A stretch of DNA of 64,000 nucleotides from CAWGXZ01 sp963826695. Lineage in GTDB: Bacteria > Pseudomonadota > Gammaproteobacteria > Burkholderiales > Burkholderiaceae_C. A program made the position numbers and the translations under genes. The notes beneath the pieces were generated by a model. The model ran no database searches, was not told where the DNA came from, and worked only from the letters and a program-made list of their open reading frames with translations. The stretch spans positions 372,001 through 436,000 of the forward strand of contig CAWGXZ010000003.1 of NCBI GenBank assembly GCA_963826695.1. The letters run 5' to 3'. Shown piece after piece: positions 45,214 to 53,729 of the stretch (the stretch's first letter is position 1; each line of letters starts with the position of its first letter).

Positions 45214-46029
45214 ATGGCCAAAATCGTTGTCATCACTTCGGGCAAGGGCGGTGTCGGCAAGACGACCACCAGCGCCAGCTTTTCGTCAGGACTGGCGATG
45301 CGCGGTCACAAAACGGCGGTGATCGACTTCGACGTCGGGCTGCGCAACCTCGACCTGATCATGGGCTGCGAGCGGCGCGTGGTCTACGACCTGATCAACG
45401 TCATCCACAACGAGGCCAACCTCAGCCAGGCGCTGATCAAGGACAAGCAGTGCGAGAACCTGTTCGTCCTCGCCGCTTCGCAGACACGCGACAAGGACGC
45501 GCTGACGCAGGACGGCGTCGAGCGGGTGCTGAAGGAGCTTGCGGACATGGGCTTCGAGTACATCGTCTGCGACTCCCCGGCGGGTATCGAGACGGGCGCG
45601 CTGATGGCGATGCACTTTGCCGACGAGGCGCTGGTGGTGACCAACCCCGAGGTGTCGTCGGTACGCGATTCCGACCGCATCCTCGGCATGCTCAACAGCA
45701 AGACGCACCGGGCGATCAACAACCTCGAGCCGGTCAAGGAGCACCTCCTGATCACCCGCTACAACCCGAAGCGGGTGGTCGGCGGCCAGATGCTCTCGCT
45801 CGAAGACATCAACGACATCCTGCGCATCAAGTTGATCGGCGTCATCCCCGAGTCGGATGCGGTGCTCAATGCATCGAACCAGGGCTTGCCCGCGGTGCAC
45901 ATGGAAGGCACCGACGTCGCCGAGGCGTACCGCGACGTGGTGGCGCGCTTTCTCGGTGAGGACCGGCCGATGCGCTTTGTCGATGCGGTGAAGCCAGGCT
46001 TCTTCAAGCGCCTGTTCGGCGGGAGGTGA
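45214..46029 (+). CDS. minD: Septum site-determining ATPase MinD
   Basis: 271 residues. The deviant Walker A GKGGVGKTT is at 10-18 and a C-terminal amphipathic helix (FFKRLFGG) is the membrane-targeting sequence. It recruits MinC and oscillates with MinE. An AAGGA site precedes the ATG; minE follows after 4 bases. Confidence 0.98.
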   Translation: MAKIVVITSGKGGVGKTTTSASFSSGLAMRGHKTAVIDFDVGLRNLDLIMGCERRVVYDLINVIHNEANLSQALIKDKQCENLFVLAASQTRDKDALTQDGVERVLKELADMGFEYIVCDSPAGIETGALMAMHFADEALVVTNPEVSSVRDSDRILGMLNSKTHRAINNLEPVKEHLLITRYNPKRVVGGQMLSLEDINDILRIKLIGVIPESDAVLNASNQGLPAVHMEGTDVAEAYRDVVARFLGEDRPMRFVDAVKPGFFKRLFGGR

Positions 46030-46033
46030 GGTC

Positions 46034-46294
46034 ATGGGACTCCTCTCGCTTTTCCTGGGTGAAAAGAAGAGTACCGCGAGCGTCGCCAAGGAACGGCTGC
46101 AGCTGATCATTGCGCACGAGCGGGGCGCGCGCGGCTTGCCGCCGACGTACCTGGCCGACCTGCAGCGCGAATTGATGGCAGTGGTCTCGAAGTACGTCAA
46201 GGTCGACCTGCAGGACATCAAGGTGCAGATGGAGCGGCAGGACAACCTCGAGGTGCTGCAGGTCAAGATCGAGCTGCCCGAGCAGCCGCGCTAA
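46034..46294 (+). CDS. minE: Cell-division topological specificity factor MinE
   Basis: 86 residues. The N-terminal MinD-stimulating segment (ERLQLIIAHERG) and the C-terminal topological domain (QDNLEVLQVKIELPE) are both present. It releases MinD from the membrane and drives Min oscillation. After the stop, an 8-bp stem (46301-46308 with 46318-46325) lies before the parA-like gene. Confidence 0.97.
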   Translation: MGLLSLFLGEKKSTASVAKERLQLIIAHERGARGLPPTYLADLQRELMAVVSKYVKVDLQDIKVQMERQDNLEVLQVKIELPEQPR

Positions 46295-46352
46295 GCACCG
46301 GCCGCCGGTTTGCTGTGCCGGCGGCATTGCCGCTCCTACCGAGAACCAGCCC

Positions 46353-47120
46353 ATGCGCCATGTCGTGTTCAACCAGAAGGGCGGCGTCGGCAAGTCGACG
46401 ATCACCTGCAACCTCGCCGCGATCAGCGCGCACCAGGGGCTGCGCACGCTGGTCGTCGACCTCGACCCGCAAGGCAACTCGACGCGTTACCTGCTCGGCC
46501 CGGCTGCCGACACCGTCAACGCAACGATTGCCGACTACTTCGAAGAGACGCTGAAATTCAGTGTCAGGCCGAAGACCGCGCCCGATTTCGTCATGGCCAC
46601 GCCCTGGCAAGGGCTGCACTTGATGCCGTCGCATCCCCGGCTCGACGAGTTGCAAACGAAGCTCGAATCGCGCCACAAGATCTACAAGCTGCGCGACGGG
46701 CTGGACGAGCTGGCCGGCCGCTTCGACCGCATCTACATCGACACGCCGCCGGCGCTTAACTTCTACACCCGCTCGGCGCTGATCGCCGCCGAGCGCTGCC
46801 TGATTCCGTTCGACTGCGATGATTTCTCGCGCCGGGCGCTCTATGCGCTGCTCGAGAACGTCCAGGAGATCCAGGCCGATCACAACCGCAACCTGGTCGT
46901 CGGCGGCATCGTCGTCAACCAGTTCCAGCCGCGCGCGAGCCTGCCGCAGCGGCTGGTGCAGGAACTGGTCGACGAGGGCCTGCCGGTGATGCAGCCCTAC
47001 CTCAGCGCATCGGTGAAGATCCGCGAGTCGCACGACCAGGCTCGGCCGATGATCCATCTCGATCCGAAGCACAAGCTGACGCTCGAGTTCCTGGCGCTTC
47101 ACGAGGCTCTGGTCAAGTGA
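46353..47120 (+). CDS. ParA-family ATPase (orphan)
   Basis: 255 residues. The deviant Walker A KGGVGKST is near residues 9-16, followed by the ParA D-L-D-P-Q-G-N-S switch (about 37-44) and IYIDTPPAL (Walker B-like). No ParB is nearby. ParA-type ATPases position chromosomes, plasmids, granules or complexes. It directly follows minCDE and overlaps the lipid-kinase gene by 4 bases (GTGA), so its function may be linked to the membrane. Its cargo is unknown. Confidence 0.92.
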   Translation: MRHVVFNQKGGVGKSTITCNLAAISAHQGLRTLVVDLDPQGNSTRYLLGPAADTVNATIADYFEETLKFSVRPKTAPDFVMATPWQGLHLMPSHPRLDELQTKLESRHKIYKLRDGLDELAGRFDRIYIDTPPALNFYTRSALIAAERCLIPFDCDDFSRRALYALLENVQEIQADHNRNLVVGGIVVNQFQPRASLPQRLVQELVDEGLPVMQPYLSASVKIRESHDQARPMIHLDPKHKLTLEFLALHEALVK

Positions 47121-48112
47121 GCGGAGCGACTGGCGCGCAGGCAGCGCCCGCGGCGGCTGCCGACGGCGATCTGGCCGACGCGACGTTCTTCATCGTGCTC
47201 AACGTCGCCTCGGGTCATCTGCAAAGCGATGCCCGTCAGGAGGCGATCGAGCGTGTGCTGGGCGAGGCGGGGCGCAAATGGCGGCTTTTCAGCGTCACCG
47301 ACGCCAGCCGGCTCGAGGATGCGGCCCGCGAGGCGGTGGCAGCGGCACGCGAGTGCGGCGGCATCGTCGTCGCTGCGGGCGGCGACGGCACGATCAACAC
47401 CGTGGTCCAGGCCACGCTGGCCAGCGGCTGCGCTTTCGGGGTGCTGCCGCAAGGCACCTTCAACTTCTTCGGTCGGGTGCACGGTATTCCCGACGATCCG
47501 GCCGAGGCCACGCGTGCGCTGCTCGGCGCCACGATCGAGCCGGTTCAGGTGGGCCTGGTCAACGAGCGGGTCTTTATCGTCAATGCCAGCGTCGGCCTCT
47601 ACCCGCAACTGCTCGAGGATCGCGAGGCCTATAAATCGCGTTTCGGACGCAGCCGGATGGTGGCGATGTGGGCCGGGCTGGTGACACTGCTTCGCGGCCA
47701 CCGGCAGCTGCACCTGCGCATCGGTGCCGACCACCATGCAACGACCATCCGCACACCGACCCTGGTGGTCGGCAACAACCGGCTACAGCTCGAAACCATC
47801 GGCATTGCCGATTCCTCGGCCGTCGAGGCAGGTCGGCTGGTCGCCATCGTGCTGAAGCCGATCGGCACGCTGGCGCTGCTGTGGCTCACGCTGCGCGGTG
47901 CCGTTGGCCAGCTGGGCGACGCCGACGATGTGCACAGTTTTGCTTTCGATTTTCTTACCGTCAAGCCGCGCAGCCGGCGCGTCAAGGTGGCGACGGACGG
48001 CGAGATCACCTGGCTGCGCACGCCGCTGCAGTTCCGCGTTGCGCCGCAGCCGCTGCGTCTGCTCAAGCCCCGGCCGACCGAGCAGCCGGACGGTGCCGAG
48101 CTGCTTTCTTGA
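47117..48112 (+). CDS. Diacylglycerol/lipid kinase (YegS/DagK family)
   Basis: 331 residues from a GTG coupled to the ParA stop. The kinase signature GGDGTIN is at about 88-94, with the GVLPQGTFN loop and the C-terminal beta-sandwich (VKVATDGEI). It would phosphorylate diacylglycerol or a related lipid. It is sandwiched between the ParA ATPase and a phosphoesterase with 4-base overlaps on both sides. Confidence 0.9.
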   Translation: MSGATGAQAAPAAAADGDLADATFFIVLNVASGHLQSDARQEAIERVLGEAGRKWRLFSVTDASRLEDAAREAVAAARECGGIVVAAGGDGTINTVVQATLASGCAFGVLPQGTFNFFGRVHGIPDDPAEATRALLGATIEPVQVGLVNERVFIVNASVGLYPQLLEDREAYKSRFGRSRMVAMWAGLVTLLRGHRQLHLRIGADHHATTIRTPTLVVGNNRLQLETIGIADSSAVEAGRLVAIVLKPIGTLALLWLTLRGAVGQLGDADDVHSFAFDFLTVKPRSRRVKVATDGEITWLRTPLQFRVAPQPLRLLKPRPTEQPDGAELLS

Positions 48113-48936
48113 GCCTGTTGCTGCAGATTTCCGATCCCCACTTCGGTACCGAACGGCCCGAGGTGGTCGAGGCGTTGCTGCGGCTGGCGGCCGAGCAACA
48201 ACCGGCGATTGCGGTGATCTCGGGCGACATCACGCAGCGGGCGCGCGAGGCGCAATTCGCCGCCGCGCGCAATTTCGTCGACCGCCTGGGCGTCGCGAAG
48301 ACGCTGGTGATCCCGGGCAACCATGACATCCCGCTCTACAACCTGCCGGCACGCCTGTTCTCGCCCTATGCGCGCTACCGCCGGTTCTTCGGCAACGATC
48401 TCGAGCCGGTGATCGACACGCCGGACTGGCTGGTGATCGGCGTCAAGACGACGCGCCGTCGGCGCCACAAGGATGGCGAAGTCTCCACCGCCCAGATCGA
48501 GTCGGTGGCCGAGCGACTGGGCGCTGCAAAGCCACGACAGCTGCGCGTCGTCGTGACGCACCAGCCGCTGCTGGCGACGCGACGATCCGACCGCGCCAAC
48601 GTTCTCCACGGTGCGCAAGCCGCGATCCATCGCTGGTCGGCAGCGGGTGCCGACCTGGTGCTCAGCGGCCATATCCACCTGCCGTTCGTCGAGCCCTTCA
48701 GCGAGCAGGTCGAAGGTCTGCCGCGTTTGCTCTGGGCCGTGGAGGCGGGTACCGCGGTTTCTCGGCGGGTGCGCGAGGGGGCAGACAACTCGGTCAACCT
48801 GATCCGCCGCGACGACGTCGACGTGCTGGCGCACTGCATTGCCGAGCGCTGGGATTTCTCGGCCATCTCGCAACGATTCGAACGCGTCAAGGCGAGTCGA
48901 TTGCGCGTGGACCGCGGGGCGACGACCGCCGCCTGA
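48109..48936 (+). CDS. Calcineurin-like metallophosphoesterase
   Basis: 275 residues from a TTG start that overlaps the kinase stop (TTGA). All five metallophosphatase blocks are present: D-P-H, GDI(TQR), GNHD, THQP and GHIH. The arrangement is like the cyclic-nucleotide/phospholipid phosphodiesterase (CpdA-type) group. Coupling to a lipid kinase suggests a phospholipid or cyclic-nucleotide substrate, not proven. Its 3' end overlaps the convergent methyltransferase gene by 50 bases. Confidence 0.9.
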   Translation: MSLLLQISDPHFGTERPEVVEALLRLAAEQQPAIAVISGDITQRAREAQFAAARNFVDRLGVAKTLVIPGNHDIPLYNLPARLFSPYARYRRFFGNDLEPVIDTPDWLVIGVKTTRRRRHKDGEVSTAQIESVAERLGAAKPRQLRVVVTHQPLLATRRSDRANVLHGAQAAIHRWSAAGADLVLSGHIHLPFVEPFSEQVEGLPRLLWAVEAGTAVSRRVREGADNSVNLIRRDDVDVLAHCIAERWDFSAISQRFERVKASRLRVDRGATTAA

Positions 48937-49534
48937 AAACCAGCAGCTGGTTGTTCGCCGGCATGACGATGCGCTCGGACAGCGACAGTCCGGCGTCCGA
49001 TGCGGCGCACTCGACTTCGGCCAGCGAGCGCACACCCCAGCGGGAATCACGCGTCCGCAGCGACGCGTCGAACGCCAGGTTGCTGGGCGCCGGCATCTCC
49101 CCGTCGATCCAGAACGGGCCGTAGACGAGCAGCGGTGCCGCCGCGTCGAGGTGGCGCGCTGCGCCACGCATCAGGCTTGACGTGGCGGCGAATGGCGCGA
49201 TGTGCAACAGGTTGGCGCAAACGATGGCGTCGCAGCGCCGCTGCAGCGGCCAGGCGTCGGCGCAGACGTCCAGGACGATCGGCTGCAGCACACCGCCCGC
49301 GCCGGCGCTGGTGGCCCAGGCGCGAATCGAATCGAAGGCCGTCGAGTCGACATCGCTCGGCTGCCACTGCCAGCCGGGCAGTGCCGGGGAGAAATGGGCT
49401 GCATGCTGGCCACTGCCGCTGGCAATCTCCAGCGCGAAACCCGTGACCGGCAGACGTTCACGCAAGGCGGCGAGGATCGCCGGGGCGTTGCGCTCGGCGG
49501 CGGCACTGAAGAGGCGGCAATCGGCGGATGACAT
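48887..49534 (-). CDS. DUF938 SAM-dependent methyltransferase-like protein
   Basis: 215 residues. A Rossmann-fold methyltransferase with motif I LEIASGSGQHA near 35-45, W-Q-P-S-D-V-D after strand 2, and NLLHIAPF after strand 4. DUF938 family, substrate unknown. The ATG at 49534 matches the family start (SADCRLFSAAAERN); a longer frame upstream is rejected. It is convergent with the phosphoesterase. Confidence 0.9.
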   Translation of the reverse strand: MSSADCRLFSAAAERNAPAILAALRERLPVTGFALEIASGSGQHAAHFSPALPGWQWQPSDVDSTAFDSIRAWATSAGAGGVLQPIVLDVCADAWPLQRRCDAIVCANLLHIAPFAATSSLMRGAARHLDAAAPLLVYGPFWIDGEMPAPSNLAFDASLRTRDSRWGVRSLAEVECAASDAGLSLSERIVMPANNQLLVFRRRSSPRGPRAIDSP

Positions 49535-49642
49535 GTCAGCAGGCAGGCGTTTGCTCGATTGTGGCGGGTCGAGGGGGTGCTGGGCAGGCGGTTTGCCGCA
49601 CCTCGCTGCCGCGATGGCGCGGCTTTGGAAGACCCACTCACG

Positions 49643-50161
49643 ATGTCTGGCTGCACCATTCGCCCCGCGACCTTGCGCGACGCTCGATCCATTGCCGAAA
49701 TTCATGTTGCCGCCTGGCAGGCGGCTTTTCGAGGGCTGGTGCCCGAAGCGCATCTCACGAGCCTGTCGATCGACAAGCGCCTCGCCTTCTGGCGGGAAGC
49801 CATCGAGTACGCCGAGCCGCAGGTCCAGGTGGCGTTCGATGGCGCTACCGCGGTCGGCTTTGTCGGCTACGACCGCTCGCGCGACCCGCGCACGCCGGCA
49901 ACCACCGGCGAACTCTGGGCCATTTATGTCCGCCCGACCACTTGGGGCCAGGGTGCCGGACTTGCCCTCTGGGATGCCGCACGCGACGGCCTGATCGAGG
50001 AGGGCTGTACCGAAGTGACGGTCTGGCTGCCGCTGCGCAACGAGCGCGCATTGCGCTTCCATGAACTGGCAGGCTTTCGGCGCGAAATCGCTTCGGCGAA
50101 GACGGTCGAGATCGGTGGCGTCAAAGTCGAGGAGATCCGCCTGCGTCGCGCGCTGGGCTGA
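49643..50161 (+). CDS. GNAT-family N-acetyltransferase
   Basis: 172 residues, one GNAT domain. The acetyl-CoA-binding motif A is LWAIYVRPTTWGQGAGLALW (about 93-112). The N-terminal IRPATLRDARSIAEIHVAAWQAAF is typical of the group. Substrate unknown. It is divergent from the DUF938 gene and its start follows closely without a clear ribosome site. Confidence 0.9.
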   Translation: MSGCTIRPATLRDARSIAEIHVAAWQAAFRGLVPEAHLTSLSIDKRLAFWREAIEYAEPQVQVAFDGATAVGFVGYDRSRDPRTPATTGELWAIYVRPTTWGQGAGLALWDAARDGLIEEGCTEVTVWLPLRNERALRFHELAGFRREIASAKTVEIGGVKVEEIRLRRALG

Positions 50162-50178
50162 AGGCAGGCGCCCCGCTT

Positions 50179-50793
50179 TCAGAGCCCTGAAGCGCCTGCA
50201 ATAACTGGCAGGCTGTCGTCCGGCAGATGCGCCACGCAATCCAGGACCGAGATCACATGTGGCGCCTGGCGTGAAGCCATCGTGACCGAGGTGTTGCCGA
50301 TCCTGAGCGCTGCATCGAGCGTCGCCGGTCGCACCAGATGCGACTCGATCAGGCTGCGGATGACCAGCCCGTGGGTGACGACGACCAGTGCACCCGCGGC
50401 GCGTCGCTCGCGCCGTTGCAAACCCGAAAACGCCCGTGCCACGCGCTCGGCGAACACCGCAGGCGACTCGCCGGCCGGCGGCAGCTGATCGGTCGTTCGC
50501 GGGTCGAAGCCGAGATCGTGCCAGCGCTGCCCACGCCAGTCACCGAAGTCACGTTCGCGCCAGACCGGATCGACCTCGAGGCGCGCGCCGCTGCGCGCGG
50601 CGACCTGCCGGGCGGTGTCGAGCGCGCGCGGCAGGTCGCTGCTGACGATCACCTCGATTTCGACAGCAGCCAGTCGCTCGGCGACGTGTTGCGCTTGCAG
50701 CCGTCCGCGCGCACTGAGCGGCGTGTCGGCCGGCTGGACGATCTGCGCGACGTTGAGATCGGTCTCGCCGTGACGCACGAAGATCAGCGACAT
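50179..50793 (-). CDS. Histidine phosphatase family protein
   Basis: 204 residues. The catalytic R-H-G-E-T at 7-11 (with the nucleophilic histidine at 8), V-V-T-H-G-L second histidine block. It belongs to the phosphoglycerate-mutase-like branch, which includes alpha-ribazole phosphatase (CobC) and broad-specificity phosphatases; no cobalamin genes are adjacent. It converges on the GNAT gene and is divergent from the dehydratase. Confidence 0.92.
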   Translation of the reverse strand: MSLIFVRHGETDLNVAQIVQPADTPLSARGRLQAQHVAERLAAVEIEVIVSSDLPRALDTARQVAARSGARLEVDPVWRERDFGDWRGQRWHDLGFDPRTTDQLPPAGESPAVFAERVARAFSGLQRRERRAAGALVVVTHGLVIRSLIESHLVRPATLDAALRIGNTSVTMASRQAPHVISVLDCVAHLPDDSLPVIAGASGL

Positions 50794-50895
50794 GGTTCTT
50801 GGCGCAGGGCCGGGGTGGGGAGGAAGCGGTGATTATCGCGAGCGTGCCAGGGCGCGTGCAGCGCATACTCCGGCCGCTGAAAAACCGAGCCCACC

Positions 50896-51870
50896 ATGTC
50901 CGACCCGATGCTTCCAACCTTCGACGATGTCGTCGCCGCTGCAGGACGCCTGCGCGGCCAGGCCCACCGCACACCGGTGTTGCAGTCGAGGACGCTCGAC
51001 GAGCGCCTCGGCTGCAAGCTCTATTTCAAGTGCGAGAACCTGCAGCGCATCGGTGCATTCAAGTTCCGCGGCGCCTACAACGCCCTGGCCCGCCTCGACG
51101 CCGCGCAGCGGCGGGCCGGCGTGGTTGCGTTCTCCTCGGGCAACCATGCGCAGGGCGTGGCGCTTGCGGCGCAGTTGCTCGGCATCCCCGCAACGATCGT
51201 CATGCCGCACGACGCGCCGCGGGCCAAGCTCGACGCGACGCGAGGCTACGGCGCCGAGGTGGTGATCTACGACCGTTTCACCGAAGACCGCGACGAGATC
51301 GGCCGGCGCCTCGCGCGTGACCGCGGGCTGACGCTGGTGCCGCCATTCGACCATACCGACGTGATTGCCGGCCAGGGCACGGCGGCGCTCGAGATGATCG
51401 AGGAGACCGGTCCGCTCGACAGCCTGTTCGTGTGTCTCGGCGGCGGCGGGTTGCTCGCCGGCACGGCACTTGCGGCCCGCGCAATGGCGCCGGCATGCCG
51501 GCTCTACGGCGTCGAGCCCGAGGCCGGCAACGATGCCCAGCAGTCGCTGCGCAGCGGTGTCCGGGTGAAGATCGCGACGCCGGCGACGATTGCCGACGGT
51601 GCCCAGACGCAGCAGCTCGGTGAACTCACCTGGCCGATCATTCGCCGTGAAGTCGCCGACATCCTGACCGCCAGCGACGCCGAACTGGTCGAGGCGATGC
51701 GCTTCTATGCCGAGCGGATGAAGCTCGTCGTCGAGCCGACCGGCTGCCTTTCGCTGGCCGGCGCCGTGCACGGCGGTGTCGACCTGCGCGGGCAACGGGT
51801 CGGCATTCTGGTCAGTGGCGGAAATATCGACCTGGCACGGTATGCCCAGCTGCTTGCCGAAACGTTGTAG
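50896..51870 (+). CDS. Threonine/serine dehydratase (short, PLP)
   Basis: 324 residues. The PLP lysine is K56 in FKFRGA, the glycine-rich phosphate loop is GGGGLLAG, and SSGNHAQG binds substrate. There is no C-terminal ACT domain, so it resembles catabolic TdcB or serine-racemase-type enzymes rather than feedback-inhibited IlvA. It would convert threonine to 2-oxobutyrate and ammonia. Single gene, with a CATACT -10-like hexamer about 30 bases upstream. Confidence 0.92.
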   Translation: MSDPMLPTFDDVVAAAGRLRGQAHRTPVLQSRTLDERLGCKLYFKCENLQRIGAFKFRGAYNALARLDAAQRRAGVVAFSSGNHAQGVALAAQLLGIPATIVMPHDAPRAKLDATRGYGAEVVIYDRFTEDRDEIGRRLARDRGLTLVPPFDHTDVIAGQGTAALEMIEETGPLDSLFVCLGGGGLLAGTALAARAMAPACRLYGVEPEAGNDAQQSLRSGVRVKIATPATIADGAQTQQLGELTWPIIRREVADILTASDAELVEAMRFYAERMKLVVEPTGCLSLAGAVHGGVDLRGQRVGILVSGGNIDLARYAQLLAETL

Positions 51871-51964
51871 ATCGACACCTCCAAAGCCGTTGCGCCGACT
51901 TCGCGCCTGCTTACAGCCCTGCATGCAAAAATCGTCGGTACGAATTGGGGACCCAGCGCGCTGT

Positions 51965-51978
51965 CTGCCGAAAGGCAG
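51965..51978 (+). promoter_or_regulatory. Small GAAA-tetraloop hairpin in the leader of the 66-residue protein gene
   Basis: CTGCC, GAAA loop, GGCAG. A GNRA-type tetraloop on a GC stem about 65 bases before the start at 52044. It could be a structured leader or simply the end of the dehydratase transcript; no T run follows. Confidence 0.3.
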
Positions 51979-52043
51979 GCGCAGCCGGGTCTCGAAGGTA
52001 CCGCAGCGGTCGTGGTGCCCGATGTATTGAGGATTGCTTTGCA

Positions 52044-52244
52044 ATGACCGTTGTCGTGGATGAATGTGTTTTCGAGCTGCGCTTTGCACCCTTGCGTGCC
52101 GATGCCGCCGCGCTGGCTTTTCCATGCGACTGCGACGGCCGGGTGCAAATCGATGCGCTGAGCGAGCGGGCACGCGTCGACTATCTGTTCGCGCGCGCCG
52201 TGGTCGGCTTCCACTACGCCCGGCCGGTGATCGCCGCGCTCTGA
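52044..52244 (+). CDS. 66-residue hypothetical protein
   Basis: 66 residues, soluble, no signal peptide. It has CVFELRFAPLR and ARVDYLFARAVVGFHYARPV segments that look conserved and folded rather than random, with codon usage like its neighbours. A GAGGA site lies about 12 bases before the ATG. Family and function unrecognised. It is convergent with the reductase gene. Confidence 0.65.
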   Translation: MTVVVDECVFELRFAPLRADAAALAFPCDCDGRVQIDALSERARVDYLFARAVVGFHYARPVIAAL

Positions 52245-52279
52245 ACCGGCTGCCCCGCCGCCCGGGGTCTGCCGTCGGC

Positions 52280-53344
52280 TCAGGCGACGCCTAGCAGGGC
52301 GTGCAGGCGAGTGCTTGCGGTGGTGTATTCGAGCGCGATGCGCTCGCCCGGCGCCAGGTGCGCCGCCGCGGCGAAGGCAGCCAGCGTGGCCTCGTGGAAG
52401 CCGCTGACGATCAGCTTGCGCTTTCCAGGGTAGGTGTTGATGTCGCCCACGGCATAGACACCGGCCAGACTCGTCTGCAAGGTCGCGGGATCGACCGCCA
52501 GCTGCTTCTTCTGCATCGCCAGCTGCCAGTCGGCAACCGGTCCGAGCTTCGGCGAGAGGCCGGACATCGTCAGCAGCGCATCGGCAGCTATCCGGGTACT
52601 CGAGCCGTCGCTGCGCACGACCTCGAGCGCGCTCAGCCGGCTTGCGTGTGTGTCGAATGCGACAGGCTGCCCGACTTCGAAGACGAGGCGGCGCTGCTGC
52701 CGGAGCGACTCGAACACCTGCAGACGGTCGTCAGCAGCCTGCAACACGTCGCGCCGATGCAACAGTATCGGTGCGGGGCGACCCGCGCTGGAGCCTCGAG
52801 CGGCGAGCACGATCGCCGCATCGACCGCGGCTTCATCGCCGCCGACGACGACAAGCTGGTCCCAGGCGCCTGCCGCGGCCTCTTCCAGGCTGCCGAACAG
52901 CTGCTTGCCGGCAAAGACTTCGATGCCGGGCAGCTTCAAGCCTCGGGGCTGAAACGCGCCGACCCCCGCGGCAATGAACACGGTTCGTGCGACGAAGCGG
53001 CAGCCCTTCGACGTCGACACATCGAACCGCCCGTCACTGCGCGGCTGCAGCGCGTCGACCAGCTGGCCGAAGTGAAACCCGGCGCGCATGGGCGCGATCT
53101 GCCGCAACAGGTTGTCGACCAACTCGCGGCCGGTGCAACGCACGACCGAGGGGATGTCGTAGATCGGTTTGTCGGGATACAGCGCCGTGCATTGGCCGCC
53201 AGCGGCGGGAAGGACGTCGACGACCTCGGCATGCAGCGCCTGCAGCCCCAGCTCGAACACCTGGAACAGCCCGACCGGGCCCGCGCCGATGACCAGCGCG
53301 TCGGTCTCGATCGGCGAGGCCGGACCCACCGCTGCATCGGCCAT
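52280..53344 (-). CDS. Ferredoxin/flavodoxin-NADP+ reductase, thioredoxin-reductase type
   Basis: 354 residues. FAD motif IGAGPVGLF near 18-26, NADP motif VVVGGDEAAVDAA near 168, C-terminal GVYAVGDINTYPGKRK. There is no CxxC redox motif, so it is the YumC-like ferredoxin-NADP+ reductase group rather than thioredoxin reductase. It follows fdxA by 8 bases and probably passes electrons from NADPH to that ferredoxin. Confidence 0.9.
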   Translation of the reverse strand: MADAAVGPASPIETDALVIGAGPVGLFQVFELGLQALHAEVVDVLPAAGGQCTALYPDKPIYDIPSVVRCTGRELVDNLLRQIAPMRAGFHFGQLVDALQPRSDGRFDVSTSKGCRFVARTVFIAAGVGAFQPRGLKLPGIEVFAGKQLFGSLEEAAAGAWDQLVVVGGDEAAVDAAIVLAARGSSAGRPAPILLHRRDVLQAADDRLQVFESLRQQRRLVFEVGQPVAFDTHASRLSALEVVRSDGSSTRIAADALLTMSGLSPKLGPVADWQLAMQKKQLAVDPATLQTSLAGVYAVGDINTYPGKRKLIVSGFHEATLAAFAAAAHLAPGERIALEYTTASTRLHALLGVA

Positions 53345-53352
53345 CCGGGCGT

Positions 53353-53679
53353 TCAGCGCACGAGTTCGGCGAGCTTGCCGGTGCGGTCCTTCCATTCGTC
53401 GGCGTCGGGCAGCGCCGCCTTGCGCTTGGTGATGCTCGGCCAACCGATTGCCGCCAGTTCGGCATTGAGCTGGATCATGTGCTGCTGATCGCCTGGGACG
53501 TCCTCCTCGGGCATGATCGCGTTGACCGGGCACTCGGGAATGCAGACCGCGCAGTCGATGCATTCGTCGGGGTCGATGGTCAGGAAATTGGGGCCTTCGC
53601 GGAAGCAGTCGACCGGGCAGACATCGACGCAGTCGGTGTACTTGCAGCGGATGCAGGATTCGGTGACGACGTGGGTCAT
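53353..53679 (-). CDS. fdxA: 7Fe ferredoxin FdxA
   Basis: 108 residues. Two cluster motifs: C9-x2-C12-x4-C17-x3-C21 and C40-x2-C43-x2-C46-x3-C50. The arrangement and the C-terminal extension match the 3Fe-4S/4Fe-4S FdxA type. Soluble electron carrier. It lies between the sulfate operon (50-base gap to the SUMT gene) and the ferredoxin reductase (8-base gap), all on the minus strand. Confidence 0.95.
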   Translation of the reverse strand: MTHVVTESCIRCKYTDCVDVCPVDCFREGPNFLTIDPDECIDCAVCIPECPVNAIMPEEDVPGDQQHMIQLNAELAAIGWPSITKRKAALPDADEWKDRTGKLAELVR

Positions 53680-53729
53680 GACACAGGCTCGAGGTAAGGG
53701 CGGGCGCCGTCGCGGCGCAATGTGCGATT

